The notes under the pieces: model-generated
What the model saw: only the letters and a program-made list of their open reading frames with translations
Told to the model about the DNA's origin: nothing
The model's database searches: none
Program-made: the position numbers and the translations under genes
Shown here: positions 1 to 6,259 of the stretch, one piece after another
Position numbering within the stretch: the stretch's first letter is position 1
Layout: every line of letters starts with the position of its first letter
Assembly: GCA_002329075.1 (NCBI GenBank)
Contig: DCXR01000022.1
Coordinates: forward strand, 3,530-28,969
Length of the DNA stretch: 25,440 bases
Direction of reading: 5' to 3'
From: Candidatus Neomicrothrix sp. UBA2131
GTDB lineage: Bacteria; Actinomycetota; Acidimicrobiia; Acidimicrobiales; MedAcidi-G1

Positions 1-321
1 TGCCTCTTCGACCACAGCCTTCTCTGCAGCGGGCGCCGGTGCCGGCGGAGTGGCGTCGAACTGCTCGCCGCTGAAGTCGGTCCAGGCGCCTGAGATCTTC
101 AGGAGCTTCTCGACCCGTTCGGTGGGCTGGGCGCCGTTGCGCAGCCAGGCCACCGCCCTTTCGTTGTCGATCTCGATGACGGAGGGTTCACGGCGCGGGT
201 CGTAGAAACCCAGCGCCTCGATGAAACGGCCATTGCGGGCCTTGCGCGAGTCGGCGGCGACCACGCGGTAGGTCGGCTGCTTCTTCTTCCCCATCCGCAT
301 CAGGCGGAGCTTCACGGCCAC
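1..321 (-). CDS. rpsP: 30S ribosomal protein S16 (3' end outside window)
   Basis: S16 is a small-subunit protein that binds 16S rRNA early in 30S assembly. Reading leftwards from a GTG at 321 the protein begins MAVKLRLMRMGKKKQPTYR, the family's N-terminal signature, and continues through GFYDPRREPS, the conserved middle. The core ends near residue 88. After it comes an Ala/Pro/Glu-rich tail of the kind actinobacterial S16 proteins carry, and 107 codons run off the window edge without a stop. The start is fixed by the signature; the ribosome site before it is weak. It follows ffh at a distance of 149 bases, the usual ffh-rpsP order, and may be read from the ffh transcript or from its own promoter; I could not identify one. 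Confidence 0.95.
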   Translation of the reverse strand, partial: MAVKLRLMRMGKKKQPTYRVVAADSRKARNGRFIEALGFYDPRREPSVIEIDNERAVAWLRNGAQPTERVEKLLKISGAWTDFSGEQFDATPPAPAPAAEKAVVEEA

Positions 322-451
322 GTCGGGCTCACTCTCTGGTTGGAAACTGCGTTTACATCAGACCGGGTGGACATTCGGTGGTCGTACCCGTCGGACCGGT
401 GGAACAGTCTGCCGGACCCGGCGGGCTTTTCCATCCCGTCGACCGCCCGGG

Positions 452-472
452 GAACTGCTGTGCATGCAGTTC
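452..472 (-). other. Hairpin at the 3' end of ffh
   Basis: A perfect 7-bp inverted repeat (452-458 with 466-472, seven-base loop) starts inside the ffh stop codon and lies in the ffh-rpsP gap. No T run follows on the transcribed strand, so it is not a classical terminator. It could reduce read-through into rpsP or protect an mRNA end. The rest of the gap (322-451) shows no clear signal. Confidence 0.3.
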
Positions 473-1955
473 AACCCTGTGACCGGGGGGGGCCTCTGCC
501 GAATACCCCCGGGTCCAACCCCCCTACGCGGTCATCCCCGCCCAGGCCGGGTAGCGCCAGGCCCTCCTTCGGAACCTTCACGGGACCACGGGGCGTCGTC
601 CGACCACCACCCCCCTGCCTCTTGCCCTTCCTGCCCCGCTTCGGACCGCGGCCCCGACCCTTCGACCCCGACCCGCCCATCTGCTTCATCACCGTGCGCA
701 TCTCACGGAACTGGCGGACCAGCCGGCTGACCTCGCTGACCTGCGTACCGCTGCCGGCCGCTATCCGTGCACGGCGTGAACCGTCGATCACGTCCGGGTC
801 GGTGCGCTCGTCGGGGGTCATCGAGTGGATGATCCCCTCTATCCGGTTGATTCGATGCTCGTCGAGCTCAGCCTCGACGTCCCTGACCTGCTGGCCCATG
901 CCGGGAACCATCTGCATGACATCGCCGACCGGGCCCATGCTCCGAATCTGGCGCAGTTGTTCGAGGAAGTCGTCGAGCGTGAACGTCCCCTCCAGCATCC
1001 GGGCGGCGGCAGCTTCGGCCTGCTCCGCTTCGAAGGCCTCCTCCGCCTTCTCGATGAGGGTCTCGATGTCGCCCATTCCGAGGATCCGGCTGGCCAACCG
1101 GCCGGGATGGAAGGGCTCGAGGTCCTCCAGCGCCTCACCCGTCGAGGCGAAGGCGATGGGCCGACCTACAACCTGGCTGACCGAAAGGGCCGCGCCGCCG
1201 CGTGCATCGCCGTCGAGCTTCGTGAGCACCACCGCGTCGAGTTCGAGCCGTTGGTGGAAGGCCCCGGCGACGTTGACAGCATCCTGACCGGTCATGGCAT
1301 CGAGGACGAAGAACGTGTAGTGCGGTTCGAGCACGCCGGCGATCCGGGCGACCTCCGCCATCAGGTGGTCGTCGATCGCCAGCCGACCGGCGGTATCGCA
1401 GATCAGGACATCGCGTCCGAGGCGACGGGCCTCGACAAGTCCGGCGGCGGCCACCGAGACCGGGTCACCGGGCTGGCTGAAGACCGGCACGTCGATTCGC
1501 TCAGCCAGGGTGCGCAACTGCTCGACGGCGGCCGGCCTCGCCAGGTCGGCACCCACAAGCAACGGGTTCCGTCCCTTCGCCTTGAACCAGAGCGCCAACT
1601 TGGCGGACGCCGTGGTCTTGCCCGATCCCTGGAGGCCGGCGAGCAGCACCACCGTCGGCGGCTTCGAGGCGAACGTGATCGGCATCGTCGCACCGCCGAG
1701 GATGCCGGTGAGTTCCTCGAGCACGATCCTGACAACCTGCTGGCCGGGGTTGAGGACGCCGCTCAACTCCTCGCCCAGGGCCCGTTCCCTGATCCGGTCC
1801 TGCAGGGTCCGCACCACGCCGAGGTGGACGTCGGCATCCAACAGGGCGACGCGGATCTCCCGGAGTACCTCTTCGACCTCGTCGGCCCCCAGGCGGCCCT
1901 TTCCCCGGATGTTGCGGAGGATTCCCTCGAAGCGGTTCGTCAGGTTCTCGAACAT
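471..1955 (-). CDS. ffh: Signal recognition particle GTPase Ffh (SRP54)
   Basis: Ffh binds signal sequences of nascent membrane proteins on the ribosome and, with SRP RNA and FtsY, delivers them to the Sec translocon. The 494-residue protein has an N domain (about 1-90), then the G domain with P-loop GLQGSGKTT (107-115), DLARPAA (138-143), DTAGR (187-191) and TKLDGDARGG (245-254). The methionine-rich M domain (about 300-430) carries the RNA-binding segment SRRARIAAGSG. After it comes a 60-residue Gly/Lys/Arg-rich tail. An AAGGG ribosome site lies about six bases before the ATG. The gene starts 10 bases after ftsY, so receptor and particle GTPase share a transcript. The last seven codons contain a run of eight C (485-492 on the plus strand), so the exact C-terminus is the least certain part. 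Confidence 0.97.
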   Translation of the reverse strand: MFENLTNRFEGILRNIRGKGRLGADEVEEVLREIRVALLDADVHLGVVRTLQDRIRERALGEELSGVLNPGQQVVRIVLEELTGILGGATMPITFASKPPTVVLLAGLQGSGKTTASAKLALWFKAKGRNPLLVGADLARPAAVEQLRTLAERIDVPVFSQPGDPVSVAAAGLVEARRLGRDVLICDTAGRLAIDDHLMAEVARIAGVLEPHYTFFVLDAMTGQDAVNVAGAFHQRLELDAVVLTKLDGDARGGAALSVSQVVGRPIAFASTGEALEDLEPFHPGRLASRILGMGDIETLIEKAEEAFEAEQAEAAAARMLEGTFTLDDFLEQLRQIRSMGPVGDVMQMVPGMGQQVRDVEAELDEHRINRIEGIIHSMTPDERTDPDVIDGSRRARIAAGSGTQVSEVSRLVRQFREMRTVMKQMGGSGSKGRGRGPKRGRKGKRQGGGGRTTPRGPVKVPKEGLALPGLGGDDRVGGLDPGVFGRGPPRSQG

Positions 1956-1965
1956 CTCCGACCCT

Positions 1966-2865
1966 TCACTCCCCCATCTCGAACAGGGCCTCGACGAAGT
2001 CGCCGGGATCGAACGGCACGAGATCGTCCAGGCCCTCCCCCACGCCGACGAACTTGACGGGTATGCCGAGCTCGCCCTCGACGGCGAGGACGATGCCGCC
2101 TCGTGCCGAGCCGTCCAACTTGGTGAGGACGAGCCCGGTTACGTCTGCCGCCTCGGTGAACTGCCGAGCCTGGACGAGGCCGTTCTGGCCGGTCGTGGCG
2201 TCGAGCACGAGCAGCGTCTCGGTCACCGAACCAGCGCCCTTCTCGGCGACACGGCGGACCTTGGCCAGTTCGTCCATCAGGTTCCGGCGGGTGTGCACAC
2301 GACCGGCCGTATCGGCCAGTACCAGATCGGCCCCCTGGGCGGCGGCGTGCTCGATGGCGTCGAAGACGACAGAACTCGGGTCGGCACCCTCTGCACCCCT
2401 GACGACCGTGGCACCGGCACGCCCGGCCCACAGCACCAACTGGTCGACCGCCGCCGCCCGGTAGGTGTCGCCGGCGGCGAAGACGACGCTTCGCCCCGCA
2501 GACACCCGGAGGTGTCCCAATCGACCGATCGTGGTCGTCTTTCCGACACCGTTCACGCCGACGAACAGCCAGACGCTCGGCGATGACCGCTCCGACAGGG
2601 AGCGGTCGACGCCATCGAGCCGGCCGATGATCTCTGCCTTGAGGAGGTCGACGACATCGGCACCGTCGGAAACCCCATCGGCTCCCGCCCGCTCGCGTAC
2701 CCGTGCAAGGAGCGCCGTCGAAGTCGCAACGCCCACGTCGGCGAGGATCAATGCCTCCTCGAGCTTGTCCCAGGTGGCGGCGTCAACCTCGTCGCGGCCA
2801 CGGACATCGGCCAACCGTGTACCGAGAGCCTCGCGGGCGCTGCCGAGACGGGTGCGGAGGCTCAT
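1966..2865 (-). CDS. ftsY: Signal recognition particle receptor FtsY
   Basis: FtsY is the membrane-associated SRP receptor GTPase; it pairs with Ffh and both hydrolyse GTP when the ribosome is handed over. The 299 residues comprise only the NG core: helical N domain (1-90), P-loop GVNGVGKTT (103-111), GDTYRAAA (132-139), DTAGR (185-189), TKLDGSARGG (248-257) and the closing GVGEGLDDLVPFD. The long acidic A domain of enterobacterial FtsY is missing, leaving a short basic N-terminal helix as the likely membrane contact. The start is the ATG at 2865; no Shine-Dalgarno is visible, and a TAGGCT box lies nine bases upstream (2875-2880). HtrA ends 72 bases upstream, ffh begins 10 bases downstream. 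Confidence 0.97.
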   Translation of the reverse strand: MSLRTRLGSAREALGTRLADVRGRDEVDAATWDKLEEALILADVGVATSTALLARVRERAGADGVSDGADVVDLLKAEIIGRLDGVDRSLSERSSPSVWLFVGVNGVGKTTTIGRLGHLRVSAGRSVVFAAGDTYRAAAVDQLVLWAGRAGATVVRGAEGADPSSVVFDAIEHAAAQGADLVLADTAGRVHTRRNLMDELAKVRRVAEKGAGSVTETLLVLDATTGQNGLVQARQFTEAADVTGLVLTKLDGSARGGIVLAVEGELGIPVKFVGVGEGLDDLVPFDPGDFVEALFEMGE

Positions 2866-2937
2866 GCAGCGGTCAGCCTAACGGCGGCCATCGCAGGTGT
2901 CCGGGGGAGGATCGGATCAATCCCCGTGCAACAGGCG

Positions 2938-4209
2938 TCAGCCGATGAAGTCGTCCAGGGAACCGAGTACTACGACGGTCGTCTGGCGGACCCCGTCGCG
3001 CTCGAACTCCAACTCCACCGACATTCCCGGGAGCCGCAACTGGATGTCCGCCCGGAGGGCATCCATGGCGATCAGGGGGCGGCCGTCGGAGACCACGATC
3101 AGGTCGCCGGCCTCCAGACCGGCGGTGTCAGCCGGCGATCCGGGTTCGACCTCCTCGATCAGGGCTCCGGGACGACCGTCCGTGGTCGAAGTGCCGACGA
3201 TGCCCAACCAGGCCGTGCCGACGGGCTCGCCGGCGAGCAGGCGCTCGGCCACGATGATGACCGTGTCGCTCGGAAGGGCGAAGCCCACCCCGGCGTTGGA
3301 GACGTCGAACGAGTTGTTGGTCCGGATCGAGGTGTTCATGCCGATGACCCGGCCGGACCTGTCGGCCAGCGGACCTCCCGAGTTGCCCGGGTTTATCGGT
3401 GCATCGGTCTGGATCGTCGCCACCCCGGCGCATTCGGCAGCCAGTTCCCGACCCAGGTTGCAGCCGAACGAGGGCAACACCCGCCCGATGGCGCTCACGA
3501 TGCCGGAGGTCACGGACTGGGTCAACTCGAACGGGCTGCCCACTGCCACGGCGAGTTGGCCGACGCGGACCTCCTCGCTCGGAGCGAACGTGGCGGGCAG
3601 CAGTTCGGGTGCGGACTCCAGGAGAGCGAGCACGGCCACATCCCGGCGGATGTCGGCGCCGATGACGGTCGCCTCGATCCGTCGACCGTTGGCCAGGACG
3701 ACGTCCACCTCGATGTCCGCCAACTCCTCGGCCGTCGCCGCATCTTCGATCACCACGTGGGCGTTGGTCACCACGTGACCCTCGCCGTCGAGGGCGATCC
3801 CCGAACCCTGACCAAACCCCGGTACGAAGACGAGGACCACTGAAGGGGTAACCGCCTCGGCGACCGCTACGACGGGCTCATCGCCGGAATCAGCAACCGG
3901 TGCCTCTCCGACGATCACGGTGAGGCCCGTGGATCCCGCCACCGAAGGGTCCGGATCGGAGCCACTGTTCAGCAGCCAGCCGACGCCGACACCCGCTCCG
4001 AGCAGGACCAGCGCCACCATTCCGGCGGCAAGCAGCCGTGCTCCCCTGCGGACGGCCGGGGCGACCGGGGCGACAGGTGTCGGCAACGGGGCGATGGCAT
4101 CGTGCGACACGGCGTCGGACGCCTCCGAGCGCCCACCGGTGGAGTCATCCGCATCCGGGAGGAACCCGGGTGCGGCAGGGGAACGACCCTCCTCCCCATC
4201 CGCCGTCAT
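2938..4209 (-). CDS. Membrane-anchored HtrA/DegP-type serine protease with PDZ domain
   Basis: This is a trypsin-fold (S1C) protease anchored in the membrane, expected to degrade or refold damaged proteins outside it. Numbered from the ATG at 4209 (423 residues), an acidic, Pro-rich cytoplasmic segment (1-55) is followed by one transmembrane helix (about 57-79), the protease domain with His151 (TNAHV), Asp190 (RRDVAVL) and Ser277 (GNSGGP), and one PDZ domain (about 335-420). Cys250 and Cys260 could form a disulphide. A GTG at 4221 is an alternative start but sits directly against the GAGGAA ribosome site. The ATG is 12 bases from it and would overlap, as ATGA, the stop of the read-through frame of the kinase gene upstream. 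Gene order (regulator, kinase, HtrA) and the N-terminal layout resemble mycobacterial PepD. Confidence 0.93.
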   Translation of the reverse strand: MTADGEEGRSPAAPGFLPDADDSTGGRSEASDAVSHDAIAPLPTPVAPVAPAVRRGARLLAAGMVALVLLGAGVGVGWLLNSGSDPDPSVAGSTGLTVIVGEAPVADSGDEPVVAVAEAVTPSVVLVFVPGFGQGSGIALDGEGHVVTNAHVVIEDAATAEELADIEVDVVLANGRRIEATVIGADIRRDVAVLALLESAPELLPATFAPSEEVRVGQLAVAVGSPFELTQSVTSGIVSAIGRVLPSFGCNLGRELAAECAGVATIQTDAPINPGNSGGPLADRSGRVIGMNTSIRTNNSFDVSNAGVGFALPSDTVIIVAERLLAGEPVGTAWLGIVGTSTTDGRPGALIEEVEPGSPADTAGLEAGDLIVVSDGRPLIAMDALRADIQLRLPGMSVELEFERDGVRQTTVVVLGSLDDFIG

Positions 4210-4230
4210 CGGTTCATCCACTTCCTCAGT

Positions 4231-4344
4231 ATCCCTGCTCGGGGTCGGCGATCCACATAGCGAGGCAACCGGATCGTGAACGTGGAAATTCCTGTTCGGA
4301 GTCAGCGATCCACATACCGAGGCAACCAGATCGTGAAGGTGGAT
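4231..4344 (-). repeat. 57-bp imperfect tandem duplication across the kinase stop codon
   Basis: Bases 4231-4287 and 4288-4344 are contiguous copies of one 57-base unit, identical at 49 positions by eye. The copy at 4288-4344 encodes the last residues of the kinase (TFTIWLPRYVDR) and its TGA stop. The other copy lies downstream in the transcript and, read in the same frame, encodes TFTIRLPRYVDR with CGA where the stop was. Because 57 is a multiple of three, the frame is kept. Confidence 0.9.
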
Positions 4345-5519
4345 CCGACGCCGACGGTCGAACGAACGGTGGCCTGCCCACCGTGACCTTCTGCGATCTG
4401 ACGCACGATCGCCAGCCCCAGCCCGGACCGGCCGTGTTCCCTGGCCGACGATAGGTCACCGCGCCAGAAGCGCTGGAAGACACGGTCGATGTCGTCGGGG
4501 TCGATCCCGGGCCCCTCGTCGCGTACCGAGATCCAGACCTTCTCGTTGTCATGGCCAGCGGTGACCACTACGGACGAATCCGGGTCGGAGACACGTATCG
4601 AGTTGCTGAGCAGGTTCGCCAACCCCCGGCGAAGTGCCGCAGGATCACCGACGACCGCCAGCCGTTCCGCCACCTCGGCCCGGAGTTGCACACCGGCTGA
4701 CCCGGCGGCCGCGGCGAAGTCGGCGACCGTCTCCGTGACAACGGATGCCAGGTCGATCGGATCGTGATGGATGTCGGGTCGTTCGTGGTGTGCGTACAGG
4801 AGAAGGTCGTCGACCATGGAAGACATTCGGGAGGTGGCCCGCAGCGCCACCTCGCTGGCTGCCCGGAAGTCGTCCGGTCCCGACCCGGGGTCGTCCATCA
4901 CCACGTCCAGGTTGGTGCGCAGGACGGCGAGGGGGTTCCGCAGTTCGTGGGAGGCCTCCTGGATGAAGCGCCGCTGCATCTCGAAGGCGGCATCCAGGCG
5001 ATCCAGCATGTCATCGAACGTGTCGGCCAGTTCCCGGAACTCGTCAGGCGGTCCACCGAGGCCGATCCGGCGCGACAGGTCGGTTCCCTGGATCCTCCTG
5101 ACCACGGCGGTGATGCGTCCGATCGGATGCACGACGAGCCCCGAGACGTACCACCCGATTACCAGGCTGGCGAAGAACAGGACAGCCAGGGCGACGACGG
5201 AATAGATCCGCAACTGTCGCAGCGCCCGACTGTTGACTGCCTCCTCGAATACCTGCAGGCCGCCGGCAGCATCTTCCTGGGTCGTCGAGGACGACCCCAG
5301 GATCGGTGTATCGACGAGTTCAGTGAACGCCGCGTGGCGTGACATCGGCTCATCGTCGAGGACACGCGACACGTTCTGGTAGATGGCGCCGATGGCGACG
5401 GCGGCGATGCCGAACAGCAGGATCGAGTGGAGCAGGGCCAGGCGGAAGCGGATGCTCGCGGCTGGGAGAAGGACGTTTCGCAGGAACGACGGGCGTACCT
5501 CGTCCGGGCCGGCCTTCAT
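4302..5519 (-). CDS. Two-component sensor histidine kinase (HAMP, MprB-like)
   Basis: A membrane sensor kinase that autophosphorylates on His and passes phosphate to the regulator encoded just upstream. Of 405 residues, transmembrane helices lie at about 27-47 and 106-128 and bracket a short (about 58-residue) extracytoplasmic sensor. A HAMP linker (about 129-180) follows. The H box SHELRNPL has phospho-acceptor His191, and the ATPase domain has an N box around LLSNS (303-307), DEGPGID (334-340) and GLGLAI (366-371). The start overlaps the regulator's stop by four bases (ATGA, 5516-5519), so the pair is translationally coupled. The 3' end is duplicated: beyond the stop, the same frame continues through a second copy of the last residues to a TGA that overlaps the htrA ATG. 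The signal sensed is unknown; the linked protease suggests envelope stress. Confidence 0.94.
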   Translation of the reverse strand: MKAGPDEVRPSFLRNVLLPAASIRFRLALLHSILLFGIAAVAIGAIYQNVSRVLDDEPMSRHAAFTELVDTPILGSSSTTQEDAAGGLQVFEEAVNSRALRQLRIYSVVALAVLFFASLVIGWYVSGLVVHPIGRITAVVRRIQGTDLSRRIGLGGPPDEFRELADTFDDMLDRLDAAFEMQRRFIQEASHELRNPLAVLRTNLDVVMDDPGSGPDDFRAASEVALRATSRMSSMVDDLLLYAHHERPDIHHDPIDLASVVTETVADFAAAAGSAGVQLRAEVAERLAVVGDPAALRRGLANLLSNSIRVSDPDSSVVVTAGHDNEKVWISVRDEGPGIDPDDIDRVFQRFWRGDLSSAREHGRSGLGLAIVRQIAEGHGGQATVRSTVGVGSTFTIWLPRYVDR

Positions 5520-6208
5520 CGGGCCTCGCCTCCCGTGCCGAGCCGGTAGCCGCGACCGACGACTGTTTCGATGGCGCCGGCCCCACCAACGGCAGCCAGC
5601 TTCTTGCGGAGCGTACCCACTGTGACGCGGACGGTCTGGGTGAAGGGGTCGACGTGCTCGTCCCAGACGTGCTCGAGCAGTTCCTCCTGCGAGACGACGA
5701 GTTCGGGCCTCGACATGAAGTAGCGCAGTAGTGCGAACTCCTTGGGTGTCAGGTCCAGGGTGGCGCCATCACAGGTCGCATGGTGGCGGGCCGTGTCGAG
5801 TACCAGGCCCCCGACCTCGAGTACCGCCCCCGAACGGCCGGCATCCCGTCTCAGGAGGGAACGGATCCGTGCGCTCAACTCGTCGAAGGAGAACGGCTTG
5901 ACCAGGTAGTCGTCGGCGCCCGCGTCCAATCCTCGGATCCGGTCACCCACGGTGTCACGGGCGGTGAGCATCAGGATCCGGGGAACGACCCCATCGACAG
6001 GGTTGGCCCGGAGGTGCTCACACACCTCGAGGCCGTCGATCCCGGGCATAGTCAGGTCGAGGCAGACCAGGTCGTAGGGCGTGAACGAGGCCTTGTCGAG
6101 CGCCTCGTCACCGTCGGCTGCCGCATCGACGGCATAGCCCTCGCGTCGCAGTCCACGCGCCAGCGCCTCGACGAGGTCGGCTTCGTCATCGACGACGAGG
6201 ATCCGCAT
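5516..6208 (-). CDS. OmpR-family response regulator (MprA-like)
   Basis: A DNA-binding transcription regulator controlled by phosphorylation from the adjacent kinase. The 230 residues form a receiver domain (1-118) with acidic pocket Asp8/Asp9, phospho-acceptor Asp51 (CLDLTMPG), Thr82 and Lys104 (VKPF), followed by an OmpR/PhoB winged-helix domain (about 130-226) with the usual RVTVGTLRKKL recognition region. The start ATG at 6208 has only a short G run before it; a TACCGT box lies exactly six bases upstream, which would give a leaderless transcript. A strong inverted repeat separates the gene from smc. It is the first gene of the regulator-kinase-HtrA set and may control that set and other envelope-stress genes. 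Confidence 0.95.
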   Translation of the reverse strand: MRILVVDDEADLVEALARGLRREGYAVDAAADGDEALDKASFTPYDLVCLDLTMPGIDGLEVCEHLRANPVDGVVPRILMLTARDTVGDRIRGLDAGADDYLVKPFSFDELSARIRSLLRRDAGRSGAVLEVGGLVLDTARHHATCDGATLDLTPKEFALLRYFMSRPELVVSQEELLEHVWDEHVDPFTQTVRVTVGTLRKKLAAVGGAGAIETVVGRGYRLGTGGEAR

Positions 6209-6214
6209 CCCCCG

Positions 6215-6220
6215 ACGGTA
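6215..6220 (-). promoter_or_regulatory. Candidate -10 box of the regulator-kinase-HtrA operon
   Basis: Reads TACCGT on the minus strand, six bases before the ATG. If used, transcription would start at or next to the start codon, giving a leaderless mRNA. No convincing -35 is visible. Confidence 0.4.
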
Positions 6221-6256
6221 CCCCTAGCCGCACCGATCGAAGGGGCGGGTAGGGGT
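6220..6256 (-). terminator. Hairpin after smc, possible terminator or operator
   Basis: A 12-base inverted repeat with one mismatch (6220-6231 with 6245-6256, 13-base loop) begins four bases after the smc stop and ends at the candidate -10 of the response regulator. It lacks a U tail, as many hairpins in GC-rich actinobacteria do. It may end the smc transcript. Its position also suits an operator or RNA structure controlling the two-component operon. Confidence 0.5.
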
Positions 6257-6259
6257 CGA

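Noticed and set aside
485..492. Eight-base G/C run as a phase-variation switch
   Set aside because: It lies in the last codons of an essential gene, where a frame change would alter only a poorly conserved tail; kept only as a caution about the C-terminus.
340..1287. Long plus-strand frame opposite ffh, and similar long frames opposite ftsY (1510-2586), smc (7904-8980), recG (16862-18190) and fakA (18751-20175)
   Set aside because: They are antisense to strongly recognised genes, have Arg/Ser/Pro-rich composition typical of GC-rich shadow frames, and show no domain.
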